NCBI RefSeq assembly: GCF_016907775.1
Contig: NZ_JAFBCO010000001.1
Location: 186,001-250,000, forward strand
Source: Pseudoglutamicibacter cumminsii
GTDB lineage: Bacteria; Actinomycetota; Actinomycetes; Actinomycetales; Micrococcaceae
Direction of reading: 5' to 3'
Length of the DNA: 64,000 nt
Within the stretch, counting starts at the first letter, position 1; every line of letters starts with the position of its first letter. The notes beneath the pieces were generated by a model that was given only the letters and a program-made list of their open reading frames with translations, was not told the DNA's origin and did no database searches. Positions 33,944 through 43,046 of the stretch are shown here, in pieces. The position numbers were made by a program, and so were the translations under genes.

Positions 33944-35020
33944 ATGACCGCGCTACCAGTCACTGAAACACACGAAGAACAACACGTACTCGCACCCGGA
34001 ACCCGAGTATTCGCATACCCCGACGGCCGCGTGACTTTCGGCGACGGCTGCCACGCAACCCACATCACCGGTGTGCGGCCCGAAGACCTCACATGGCTCA
34101 AACAGCTCCTCACAACGCTCCCCGAGCGCCCCTATGCGCAACTATCTTCTCCAGATACAGCGACAGCGCAACGGCGCCGCGGAATCCTCACCGACATCGA
34201 ACATCTCATCCAAACTCATGCGAATGAGCTACCCGTCCCGGGGCTCCTCGGTGAGCGGATCGCCAACGACGCCCGCTACCACCGCGCCCCGCACCCATCT
34301 GACTCGGACCAGAAAGAAAAACCAGGCGCCTATTCACGGCACCAATGCAGCGTATGGATCGACGGACTGGACCGCTGCGGAATGAACATCGCGTTCGGAC
34401 TCGCGGCAGCGGGGATCGGCCGGATCCTCAGCGGAGACACCCAACGCGTACAGCCCTGGGACCTAGGAACCACACCACTACGGATCACCGAACTAGGGCT
34501 CAACCGCACCACCGCGTTGCAACGACACATCGAACGCATCCACCCCCACACCGCCGTGATCGGAGCGCTCGAACTCAGCCATGTGACCCACTGCCTCGAC
34601 GCCGTGATTTATGTACGAAACGACGGCCTCAGCCCGGACGAACTCAGCCAGCTAGCAGCCCTCGACGTACCGGTGCTCCCCGTCATCCTCGCCCACGACC
34701 ACGCACGCATCGGCCCCTTCATCCAAAGCCCCGGCATCGACGAACGCTCGCCGCTGACCTGCGGCGAGTGCGTCACCACCACGTGGCCACTGCGAGAAGA
34801 TCGCACCGAACTGAGTAGCCCGCACCTCAGCGCACCAGAAACCGCTCAAGCGTGCGTTGCGGCGGCCATCGCCGTCCAACATGCGCTCCACATCATCGAC
34901 CGGCGCACACCACCGCCCAGCGCCCACCACAGCATCAGTATCGACACCGAAACATCAGCCGTGACCTACCAGCCGGCCACATGCCGATGCGGAGATCAAC
35001 TGAACAGTCAGCGGAACTGA
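33944..35020 (+). CDS. ThiF/HesA-like family protein (conserved actinobacterial)
   Basis: A 358-residue protein of a conserved actinobacterial family resembling the ThiF/cyclodehydratase-partner fold. The middle (IDGLDRCGMNIAFGLAAAGIG) looks like a Rossmann start without a classical GxGxxG. CGECVTTTWPL near residue 273 and CRCG at the C-terminus could bind zinc. The position beside uvrD2 and nudC is conserved in related genomes as far as I recall. No enzyme activity is assigned. Its 3' end overlaps the convergent uvrD2 gene by 13 bp. Confidence 0.65.
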   Translation: MTALPVTETHEEQHVLAPGTRVFAYPDGRVTFGDGCHATHITGVRPEDLTWLKQLLTTLPERPYAQLSSPDTATAQRRRGILTDIEHLIQTHANELPVPGLLGERIANDARYHRAPHPSDSDQKEKPGAYSRHQCSVWIDGLDRCGMNIAFGLAAAGIGRILSGDTQRVQPWDLGTTPLRITELGLNRTTALQRHIERIHPHTAVIGALELSHVTHCLDAVIYVRNDGLSPDELSQLAALDVPVLPVILAHDHARIGPFIQSPGIDERSPLTCGECVTTTWPLREDRTELSSPHLSAPETAQACVAAAIAVQHALHIIDRRTPPPSAHHSISIDTETSAVTYQPATCRCGDQLNSQRN

Positions 35021-37125
35021 GACAAAACCGACAAAATGTCCTCACCATGACGGCGCATCTTCGCAGCCCCAATGCCCGGAACCTTCAACAAATCCTCCGG
35101 CCCCTCGGGCATCGACTCGGCGAGCGCGAGCAACGTCGCATCCGTCAACACCACGAACGCCGGCATGCCGATCTCCCTCGCCGTCTCCGTGCGCCACTCA
35201 CGCAGGGACTCATACAGGCCCTGATCGATCTCTGGGGCGCAGTCATCGCAGCGGCGAAGCTTCCGTTCCGTCGCGCTGGTCAGCAAGCCATCGCACTCCC
35301 GGCATCGCATGACGCTCACCGGCTTACGCGGAGCCTGCCGCGACGACGCCTCGGAAGCCGAAGCACCACGCGAGGACGGAGCGATCCCATCCAGAAAACG
35401 AGTACGCCGACGACGCCCGCGCCCACCAGCGGTACGGGACAAAGCCCACGAAACAATCAGCCGACGCTGTGCGCGTGTAACGCCCACATACATCAAGCGA
35501 CGCTCCTCGTCCACGCCGGCCTGATCTTCGGCAAACGATATCGGCATCAGCCCTTCGGTCATCCCCGCCAGGAACACCGTGTCCCACTCAAGACCCTTCG
35601 AAGAGTGCAAGGACGCGAGGGTGACGCCCTCAAGCTGCGGAACGTGCGCGGTCTGGGCGCGCTCCATCAACTCATCCGCGAACTGCTTCATCGTGATCCG
35701 CTCACCCTCGCCCAACGCGGCGTCCATGCCGTCCGCCAACGAGACCAAAGCCGACAACGACTCCCAGCGGTCACGCACCGCACCCGTAGCCTGCGGGGCC
35801 TTCGCCGTCCACCCCAGCGAGCTCAGAACATCCCGCACCAGACCCGGGGCAGGCTCGTTCGGGGACTGACGGGCCGCCGTACGGATCTGCGCCATCGCCT
35901 GCAAAACCTCAGAGCGCTTAAAGAAACGCTCCGCGCCCCGCAACTGGAAACTAATCCCGCGGGCATTCAGCGCACGCTCAAACGCTTCAGACTGCCCGTT
36001 CGTGCGGAACAAAACCGCGATGTCCTTCAGCGCTACCCCATCAGCCTCATGCAACTGGCTGATGCGCTCCGCAATGAACTCAGCTTCCGCATCATCATCC
36101 GCTGCCTCATGGAACTCAGGCTTAGGGCCAGCATCCCGCTGAGCAATCAGCTCCAACGGTTCCGGCCACACCGCCCCACGCTGCCCCAGGCCACGCTCAA
36201 CCCTCCGGTTCGCGAGCAAACGGTTCGCAACCGAAACCACCTGCGGAGTCGAACGATAATCCCGCACCAAACGGACCTCACGAGCCTCCGGGTACTTCTG
36301 CCGGAACTCCAACAAAAACCGCGGCGTAGCGCCCGTAAACGAATAAATCGTCTGCGACGGGTCCCCAACAACACACACATCAGCGCGGGAACCCAACCAC
36401 GCATCCAAAAGCCGCTGCTGAAGCGGCGAAACATCCTGATACTCATCCACCGTGAAATGGCGGTACTGGCTGCGGACCTGCGCCGCGATCCGCTCATCAT
36501 CTTCAAGGATGCCCACCGTCAACAGCAAAACATCCTCGAAGTCGATCATCCCGCGGTCAGTCTTGACCTCCTCATAGAGCGCATACAAGCGAGCCAAGGC
36601 CCGATGATCAAGGCTCGCAACCGGCGGGCGGTTCAAGGCCGGCGACGCATACGCCTCCGGCGTCAACATCGAGACCTTCGCCCACTCAACCTCACCCGCG
36701 ATATCTCGCACAGCGGCGCGATCCGCCGAAATACGCAGACGACGAGCCGCCTCCATCACCAGCGGAGCCTTATGATCCACCAACGCCGGAGGCTGCCCAC
36801 CCACAGCCTGCGGCCAGAAATACTGCAACTGCCGCAACGCCGCCGCATGGAACGTATGAGCCTGCACACCGTGGGCACCCAAAGCACGCAAACGCGCACG
36901 CATCTCCGCGGCAGCACGCGCAGTGAACGTCACCGCCATGACCTGATTCGGAACATACGCGCCCGAAGCCACCCCATACGCAATCCGGTGCGTGATAGCG
37001 CGAGTCTTACCCGTCCCCGCGCCAGCGATCACCGCCATCGGACCATGGACATTCGAAGCAACCTCGTGTTGCTCCGCATCCAGGCCAGCCAAAATCTCTT
37101 CAGGGCTCGGATTACGCACGCCCAA
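35008..37125 (-). CDS. uvrD2: UvrD2-type SF1 DNA helicase with HRDC domain
   Basis: A 705-residue UvrD/PcrA-like helicase: Walker A GAGTGKT near residue 38, motif Ia (VMAVTFTARAAAEMRARL), Walker B (FTVDEYQDVSPLQQ), QTIYSFTGATPRFLLEF, motif V/VI (TLASLHSSKGLEWDTVFL, YVGVTRAQRRL). The tail has a four-Cys zinc ribbon (CRECDG ... CDDC) and an HRDC domain (LLKVPGIGAAKMRRHG), together typical of actinobacterial UvrD2. It acts in DNA repair, translocating 3' to 5'. The start overlaps the nudC stop by 14 bp, so the two are co-translated. Confidence 0.93.
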   Translation of the reverse strand: MGVRNPSPEEILAGLDAEQHEVASNVHGPMAVIAGAGTGKTRAITHRIAYGVASGAYVPNQVMAVTFTARAAAEMRARLRALGAHGVQAHTFHAAALRQLQYFWPQAVGGQPPALVDHKAPLVMEAARRLRISADRAAVRDIAGEVEWAKVSMLTPEAYASPALNRPPVASLDHRALARLYALYEEVKTDRGMIDFEDVLLLTVGILEDDERIAAQVRSQYRHFTVDEYQDVSPLQQRLLDAWLGSRADVCVVGDPSQTIYSFTGATPRFLLEFRQKYPEAREVRLVRDYRSTPQVVSVANRLLANRRVERGLGQRGAVWPEPLELIAQRDAGPKPEFHEAADDDAEAEFIAERISQLHEADGVALKDIAVLFRTNGQSEAFERALNARGISFQLRGAERFFKRSEVLQAMAQIRTAARQSPNEPAPGLVRDVLSSLGWTAKAPQATGAVRDRWESLSALVSLADGMDAALGEGERITMKQFADELMERAQTAHVPQLEGVTLASLHSSKGLEWDTVFLAGMTEGLMPISFAEDQAGVDEERRLMYVGVTRAQRRLIVSWALSRTAGGRGRRRRTRFLDGIAPSSRGASASEASSRQAPRKPVSVMRCRECDGLLTSATERKLRRCDDCAPEIDQGLYESLREWRTETAREIGMPAFVVLTDATLLALAESMPEGPEDLLKVPGIGAAKMRRHGEDILSVLSQFR

Positions 37126-38053
37126 CAGCCTCCCTCACAGGCAACGCTCCACCGAACCAATCAGCCAGCAACGCATACGAAATCGACGACGAGCCAGGTA
37201 AACGCACCGTGCCGTCGGCCACCGCGGCACGCAACTCATCACGGCTCAACCAGCGCGCCTCATCAATCTCATCAGGCTGAGTCACCACCGCGGTCGAGGC
37301 GGCTTTCGCAGTGAAACCCACCATCAGCGAACGAGGAAACGGCCACGGCTGGGAACCCATATACGTGATGTTCGTGAGATCCAGGCCGACCTCTTCACGC
37401 ATCTCACGCCGCACCGCACCCTCAAACGACTCCCCCGGCTCAACGAAACCCGCGAAAATCGAGTAACGGCCAGGCTCCCACGCCGCGTTATGCCCCACCA
37501 GAACGCGGTCATCCTCATCCGTGATCCGCACAATCACCGCTGGATCAAGCCTCGGGAACTCCTCATGGCCTTCGTTGCACACTCGCACCCAGCCAGCATC
37601 GATCGGGCACATCCTCTGCCCGCATCGCGCACAAAAAACATTCGCAGCGTTCCATGCCGTGATCGCCACAGAGGTAGCCGCCAACGCAGCATCTTGGGCC
37701 GACATACCCGCCGCAACCTGCCGGACATCAGCCCACGCCACACCGTCACGCAACGCGGCTTCGAAGCCGGCCGTTTCGACGCCAGCCGATGCAGGAACCG
37801 CAACCCACGTTTCACCATCGACGCGACCAAGCCACACGGCATCCGGCCACGCAACAACCGCATCGTCGGCAGGGAGGTCACCCACCGTCAGCGGTGCGAG
37901 TTCATGCCCTTCGACCAGCACCGAACTGCGGTCAACCACCACAACCCGGGTTGCAGAGTCACCCAAAGCAGATTCAAGCCACGCTTGATCGCGACGGTCC
38001 ATACCACCGCGATCCCACCCGAAGCCCGAGAACGGAACCGACGCAAAAGACAT
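37112..38053 (-). CDS. nudC: NAD(H) pyrophosphatase / RNA decapping Nudix hydrolase
   Basis: A 313-residue Nudix enzyme. It has the NudC-type N-terminal domain, a zinc ribbon (FCARCGQRM ... VCNEGH), the Nudix box GFVEPGESFEGAVRREMREE, and the NADH-pyrophosphatase signature SQPWPFPRS just after it. It hydrolyses NAD(H) and can remove NAD caps from RNA. The fourth zinc ligand seems to be His (NEGH) rather than Cys. ATG 38053 is chosen from where homology begins; a longer frame reaches 38413 but is not conserved. It overlaps uvrD2 at its 3' end. Confidence 0.92.
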   Translation of the reverse strand: MSFASVPFSGFGWDRGGMDRRDQAWLESALGDSATRVVVVDRSSVLVEGHELAPLTVGDLPADDAVVAWPDAVWLGRVDGETWVAVPASAGVETAGFEAALRDGVAWADVRQVAAGMSAQDAALAATSVAITAWNAANVFCARCGQRMCPIDAGWVRVCNEGHEEFPRLDPAVIVRITDEDDRVLVGHNAAWEPGRYSIFAGFVEPGESFEGAVRREMREEVGLDLTNITYMGSQPWPFPRSLMVGFTAKAASTAVVTQPDEIDEARWLSRDELRAAVADGTVRLPGSSSISYALLADWFGGALPVREAVGRA

Positions 38054-38153
38054 ACAACTACCGTAACCGGTGCACGCCGCACACCCAGCAAAAACCAGTT
38101 GCACCCTCAGGGTGTCTTCAGACAAGCAAACCGAGCCATAACAACGTAACGTT

Positions 38154-39419
38154 ATGAGGGTGAAACGCAGTACCTTCGACCTCGCCGCTATCGCAACAGC
38201 CGCCGTGCCCGGGCTTTCCGCCGTGCAGGCCGGACGCCTCCCGGAAGACTCGGCTGACTTCGACTCCGCGCTCATCGTGGACTCCAAAGGCAAACGGTGG
38301 CGCGTCACCAGCCCCCGCCACGTCGACGCGAGCATGAAGCTCGAGACCGAACAGAGCGCACTCAACACGCTCACCGCGGCGGCACGCGCCACGTTGCCGT
38401 TCTCTGTGCCCACGATCGCGGGAACTGTGGTTCAAGGGCAGCTGCGCACTTTCGTGTACCACCACTTGGTTGGGCACGTGCTCGATTTGCAGGAGCTTGA
38501 AACTGAGCAGGGGCGGGAGCTCGCACGGGAGATTGGGCGTGCGATCGCCGCGATTCACGCGCTTAAGCATGACCTGGTTGAGGCTTCTGGTCTTCCTGTT
38601 TTTGAGGCGGAGGATGTTCGCCGCGGCATGTTGTCGCAGCTCGATCACGTCGCGGAGTCGGGCAAGGTCCCGCCGGAGCTTTTGCGCCGGTGGGAAGAGA
38701 TGATGGAGAACGTTGCGTGGTGGAAGTTCAACACCACTGTGGTTCACGGCGATCTGCACGAGGAACGTTTGTTCATCAATGATGGTCGTTTGCAGGCTGT
38801 CACTGGTTGGTCTGCTTTGCGGGTTGGTGACCCTGCGGCTGATTTGGCGTGGGTTTTGGGTATTGAGAACCCTGACACTGTGGACGCGATTTTCGATGCG
38901 TACGCTGAGGCCCGCGGCCAGCTGGGTGACGATGATTTGCGTAACCGCGCGATGTTGGCTGCTGAGTTTGCGTTGGCGTCGTGGCTTTCTGGTGCGTTGA
39001 CTCACGCTGATCAGGCTCAGATTGATCAGGCGGAGGCTTCGTTGCAGCAGCTGAACGAGAACATTTTGGCTGTTCAGCGTTACGAGGAGGAGCAGCGGCG
39101 TGCCGCTGAGGAAGCCGAGCGTCTGCGTCTTGAGGAGGAGCAGCGGCAACGCGAAGAGGCTGAGCGGCAGCGCCTCGAAGAGGAACAGCGGCAACGCGAA
39201 GAGGAAGCCGCCCGCGAAGAGGAAGTCGCCCGCGAAGCTGAGGCGGAGGCTGAGGAAACGGCGGCTGAATTCGAAGACACCGCTGAGTCTGACAGCACCG
39301 AACCGGATGCCGCCACTGAATCAGAGGGTGCGATTGAGGACCTCGACACGACGGCTATCCCCGTCGTTGACGCAGATGAGCACGCCACGGACGCCAAGGG
39401 TTCCAAGGAACACTCCTAG
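38154..39419 (+). CDS. Phosphotransferase (APH-like) with degenerate active site and charged coiled-coil tail
   Basis: A 421-residue protein. Residues 1-290 have an aminoglycoside/macrolide phosphotransferase fold (LEQL-type hinge, TTVVHGDLHEERLFINDGRL, VGDPAADLAWVLG). The catalytic Asp of HGD is kept, but the metal-binding Asn is Arg (HGDLHEER) and the usual IDW/IDF Asp is replaced (VTGWSAL), so kinase activity is doubtful. Residues about 300-420 form a highly charged EEQRQREEAERQ coiled coil and acidic tail. It sits between nudC and adnB, convergent with adnB. Resistance function should not be assumed. Confidence 0.8.
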   Translation: MRVKRSTFDLAAIATAAVPGLSAVQAGRLPEDSADFDSALIVDSKGKRWRVTSPRHVDASMKLETEQSALNTLTAAARATLPFSVPTIAGTVVQGQLRTFVYHHLVGHVLDLQELETEQGRELAREIGRAIAAIHALKHDLVEASGLPVFEAEDVRRGMLSQLDHVAESGKVPPELLRRWEEMMENVAWWKFNTTVVHGDLHEERLFINDGRLQAVTGWSALRVGDPAADLAWVLGIENPDTVDAIFDAYAEARGQLGDDDLRNRAMLAAEFALASWLSGALTHADQAQIDQAEASLQQLNENILAVQRYEEEQRRAAEEAERLRLEEEQRQREEAERQRLEEEQRQREEEAAREEEVAREAEAEAEETAAEFEDTAESDSTEPDAATESEGAIEDLDTTAIPVVDADEHATDAKGSKEHS

Positions 39420-39443
39420 TTCCTCCGCCGAGCTCATAGTTCC
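39413..39443. repeat. Stop-codon echo after the phosphotransferase gene
   Basis: CTCCTAGTTCC (39413-39423, containing the TAG stop) recurs as CTCATAGTTCC at 39433-39443, 20 bp downstream. Confidence 0.7.
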
Positions 39444-39461
39444 GGGTTTATAGCGCCTGGT

Positions 39462-42400
39462 TCACGCCCCCTGGTTGACGACATCGTTCAGAGCGGTTTC
39501 GAGTTCGGTTTCGGTTGCGAGCTGGTCTTCATCGGGCCAGATCGTGGTTCCGTGGCCTACGTAGTAGAACGCGGTTTTGATCTTCTCGATAGGTGTTCCG
39601 GTGAGGCGTGACCATGCGAGCCTGTACACGGCGAGCTGTCGGGCTTTCGCGGGTAGTTCTTTACTCGATGGGACGCGGCCGGTCTTCCAGTCGACGAGTA
39701 GCCAGCCGTCTCCCTCTTGGTAGACGGCATCGATGAATCCGCGGACGCTGACTCCCGCGATCGCCGTTTCGATCGGAGCTTCCACCTGGTACGGGGTGCG
39801 GTCTGCCCATTCGGAAGCGAGGAACCCTTCTTTGAGGGCGTCCAGGGTCGCGGAGTCGTCGGCGTCTTCGTAGACGTCGTGGTCAGCTATGAGTTGGTCG
39901 TCTAGGCCGAATCCGGATGCCTTGTTGAAGTGTTCTTCGACCCATTCGTGGAACTCGGTTCCCTGTTGGGCGGCGATCCCTGGACGATGTGGGACGGGAC
40001 GGATTAGGTTGCGGACCGCGTCGCTCTGGTTTTGTCCCGCTTCAACGAGTAGCGATGCCCGGACGTGGCTTGGTTTCCACGTTTCTTGTTGGTTGGCGGC
40101 TGCACGTTCGAGAAGCAACAGGTGCGCTTCGTGAGCCCATTCGCGGCCAGCATCTGTGTGCATATGTTCAGCGAGGGTCTCGCCTCTCACACCTTCGGCT
40201 TCGAGTCTTGCTGCGGCGGCACGCACTTGGTCGGCAGCCGCTTCGACCGCGGCACGACGCCCGGCCGCCGGCGCGGGGACCACACGCTGAACCTGGCTGG
40301 ATGCTTCGTGTGGTTCCTCAAGATTCCGCAGATCTTGTTCTGCGGATCCCTGTTCCCCATCGGGCAGGCTGCCGGCGGGAGGTTCGGGTTGGATGTAGCG
40401 GATCGTGGGGCCTTCGAGCGGGTCGTAGGGCCACGCGGCTTCGACTACCGTGCTGGATTCTGGGTTCGCTTCAGCGTTTTCCTCTTCTTGGGTGAGGGTT
40501 CTAGAAACCACGATGTTGGAGGCCGTTGGTTCGCCGACCGCCATCTCGGTGAGTTCTATCAGGAACTGCGATGGTTCGACGGGCTTCTTATTGGTGCTTT
40601 TGAACCGGCTGGTGCTGCACAGAACTAGATCCCGGGCGCGCGTCACACCAACGTAGGCGAGGCGACGTTCTTCGTTGACCGTGTGGTCAATGAGGGCGGC
40701 CTTGTATTCCGGGAAGCCTTCTTTTTTCTTCCGTCTGGTGGAGTCGATCTCGTTGAGGTCGGTGAGGTCTTGTTGGTTATCCACCCACTGTGAGGGGTCT
40801 TCTAGCGCAGTGAATTGTGGGAGACCTTGACGGTCGCCCCGCAGCGGCCATGGAAATTCCCCGGCATTTTTCACCCAGTTGGTCAGGCGACCCGTCGGAA
40901 AGTCGCTTTCACGCATCCCGGGTAGGGCGACGATATCCCATTCGAGGCCCTTTGACCCGTGGACGGTCAGGATTTGCACGGTTCCGTCAGTTGCGGGTTC
41001 GGGTGCTTCCTCGAAGCCGCCTCCGTGTTCAATTGCGATGTTGAGCCATTCGAGGAATGCGGTGAGGTCTGGTGTTTCTTGGGCCTCGTCGAATGTCACG
41101 ACGACGTCCATGAACGCGTCGACGTGCCGGCGTGCGCTCGCTTCCTGAGCGTACGGACGGGCGAGCAGTTCGATGTCGAGGCCTAGAGCTCGTTCGATTT
41201 CGGTCACCAGCGTAGGAAGATCCTCGTTAGCCATGGACCGCAGATAGGTCAGTTCATCTTTGAGACGGGTGAGGCGCCGGTGGGCGGCTTCGCTGAGTGA
41301 GCGTCCAGACTTGGATACCCACCCGGGTTTCGGGAGGTTGTGGAGCGCTTCGATGAGGCTTGCGCTTTCAACGATTTCACCCGTGTCGGAGGCGTATCCG
41401 CGGTCGCTTTCGAGTGTTCCGTCTTCGGACTCGAAGTCGGCTGAGAGCTGGTTTTGGATCGCGTAGCCGCGTCGTTTCGCGCGATATTCGGCGTAGTCGT
41501 TGAGCGCCATGAGGTCGGCGGGGCCGATCCTCCAGCGCGCACCTGCGAGTAGACGCATGAGCGCATCTGACCGGCCGGGGTCGTTAATCGCGGTGAGGGT
41601 TGCGATGATGTCTTGGACTTCGGGGGTTTCTGTTAGCCCTTTCAGCCCAACGACTTCGACGGGAATCCCGAGTTCGCGCAACGTTTCGGCGTAGGTTTCT
41701 TGGTTGGAGCGGACGCGTGTGAGCACTGCGACGCTCGGCCATTCGCCCTTATTCGCGTAATAGTTGTTGCGTTCTTGCTGGATGGTGTGGGCGAGCGCTT
41801 CTGCTTCGTCACGTTCCAGGAGGTAGGAAGCGAGACGAACTTCTGCGTGTTCTGCGTGTTCGTGCGCACGCAGCGGTGAGACGTCGAGGGTCCCCTGCTG
41901 CGGCAGGGTGATCTCGCTTGCGGGTTGCCGGGCGCTGGAATGTTTCCCGCGCAGAGGGCTCGAGATGTGGTTCGCGGCGTCGAGGATGCTGTGTCCGTTG
42001 CGCCACGCGATGGTGAGCTCCATCTGCGGTGCAGGTATGCGGGATCCGTCGTCATCGATTTTGCTGAACCGGTGTTTGAAGGATTCGAGCTGTCCGGCTG
42101 AGGCTCCGCGGAATGAGTAAATAGCTTGGTTGGGGTCGCCGACCGCGGTGATGCAGTGGTTGCCGTTGCCGAAGAGTCGGTGGAACAGCTCCATTTGTGC
42201 GTGGGAGGTGTCCTGGAATTCGTCGAGGAGCACCACGGGGAAACGTTCTTTGTACGCTGCCGCGATGTCCGGAAAACCTGCCAACGTTACGGCGTGTTTG
42301 ATGAGGTCGCCGAAGTCGAGCAGCGACTGTTCACGTTTGAGGGTTTGGTAGCGCCCAGCGAGGTCGGCGATGACTGCTTTGACGCGTAGGAGGTCGATGA

Positions 42401-43046
42401 GTGGGCTCGGCCGTTTTGTTTGCCCTGTGGGGCCGAAGGGTAGTTCCTCGATGCGGTCGGCGTGTTCCAATAGCCAGTCGATGGTTTCGGCTGGTTCGAC
42501 GAGGTGTTCGGCAGCCTGACTTGAATATTCCAGAGATGCTTGAATGAGAGTCGCCTTGGCTCCGGTTACTTGGCTCAGGTCGCCGTCGTAGCTGTTAGCG
42601 ACGCGGTTCATGAGCATCCATTGCTGTGCTTCGTCGATGAGTTGCGCGTCCGGTTCGATCCCGATTCGCATCCCGTGATCGCGTACGAGTGATTGCGCGA
42701 ACGAGTGATAGGTCGAGATTTCTGGGCTCAGTCCGCTTTGGAGGCTTTCGATCTCTTCGCCAGTGGAGCGGCGGAGGTTTTCGAGGCGGCCTCGTACGCG
42801 TTCGGCCAGCTCACCGGCGGCTTTGCGAGTGAAGGTGAGCCCTAGGATCCCTTCGGGCTGGACTTTCTGGTTCGCGACAAGCCACAGGACGCGGTCGGTC
42901 ATGGTTGCTGTTTTGCCTGACCCCGCGCCTGCTACTACGAGCAGTGGCGACATGTCCGCGGCGATGACCTCGGCTTGTTCGCTGGTTGGTTCGAAGGCTC
43001 CGAGGATTTCGGCAAGTTGGCTTGGCGTGTATTTTTCGGCGCTCAT
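39462..43046 (-). CDS. adnB: AdnB-type helicase-nuclease subunit
   Basis: A 1194-residue UvrD-like helicase with C-terminal RecB-family nuclease. Helicase motifs: Walker A GAGSGKTATM near residue 42, GLTFTRKAAGELAERV, VLLDEFQDTSHAQ, NQAIYSFRGASAG, ILTVHGSKGLEWDIVAL, YVGVTRARDL. The nuclease has DAVYQEGDGWLLVDWKTGR ... ARQLAVYRLAW, that is D..DxK..QxxxY. AdnAB is the mycobacterial-type end-resecting motor used in place of RecBCD. The start codon overlaps the adnA stop as ATGA, so the subunits are coupled. The 3' end shows a repeated AACCAGG segment carrying the stop. Confidence 0.92.
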   Translation of the reverse strand: MSAEKYTPSQLAEILGAFEPTSEQAEVIAADMSPLLVVAGAGSGKTATMTDRVLWLVANQKVQPEGILGLTFTRKAAGELAERVRGRLENLRRSTGEEIESLQSGLSPEISTYHSFAQSLVRDHGMRIGIEPDAQLIDEAQQWMLMNRVANSYDGDLSQVTGAKATLIQASLEYSSQAAEHLVEPAETIDWLLEHADRIEELPFGPTGQTKRPSPLIDLLRVKAVIADLAGRYQTLKREQSLLDFGDLIKHAVTLAGFPDIAAAYKERFPVVLLDEFQDTSHAQMELFHRLFGNGNHCITAVGDPNQAIYSFRGASAGQLESFKHRFSKIDDDGSRIPAPQMELTIAWRNGHSILDAANHISSPLRGKHSSARQPASEITLPQQGTLDVSPLRAHEHAEHAEVRLASYLLERDEAEALAHTIQQERNNYYANKGEWPSVAVLTRVRSNQETYAETLRELGIPVEVVGLKGLTETPEVQDIIATLTAINDPGRSDALMRLLAGARWRIGPADLMALNDYAEYRAKRRGYAIQNQLSADFESEDGTLESDRGYASDTGEIVESASLIEALHNLPKPGWVSKSGRSLSEAAHRRLTRLKDELTYLRSMANEDLPTLVTEIERALGLDIELLARPYAQEASARRHVDAFMDVVVTFDEAQETPDLTAFLEWLNIAIEHGGGFEEAPEPATDGTVQILTVHGSKGLEWDIVALPGMRESDFPTGRLTNWVKNAGEFPWPLRGDRQGLPQFTALEDPSQWVDNQQDLTDLNEIDSTRRKKKEGFPEYKAALIDHTVNEERRLAYVGVTRARDLVLCSTSRFKSTNKKPVEPSQFLIELTEMAVGEPTASNIVVSRTLTQEEENAEANPESSTVVEAAWPYDPLEGPTIRYIQPEPPAGSLPDGEQGSAEQDLRNLEEPHEASSQVQRVVPAPAAGRRAAVEAAADQVRAAAARLEAEGVRGETLAEHMHTDAGREWAHEAHLLLLERAAANQQETWKPSHVRASLLVEAGQNQSDAVRNLIRPVPHRPGIAAQQGTEFHEWVEEHFNKASGFGLDDQLIADHDVYEDADDSATLDALKEGFLASEWADRTPYQVEAPIETAIAGVSVRGFIDAVYQEGDGWLLVDWKTGRVPSSKELPAKARQLAVYRLAWSRLTGTPIEKIKTAFYYVGHGTTIWPDEDQLATETELETALNDVVNQGA

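Noticed and set aside
34852-37314. An 820-residue open frame on the plus strand
   Set aside because: Antisense to uvrD2, Arg/His-rich and without motifs.
38154-39419. Macrolide or aminoglycoside resistance gene
   Set aside because: Key catalytic residues are missing and the locus is core genome.
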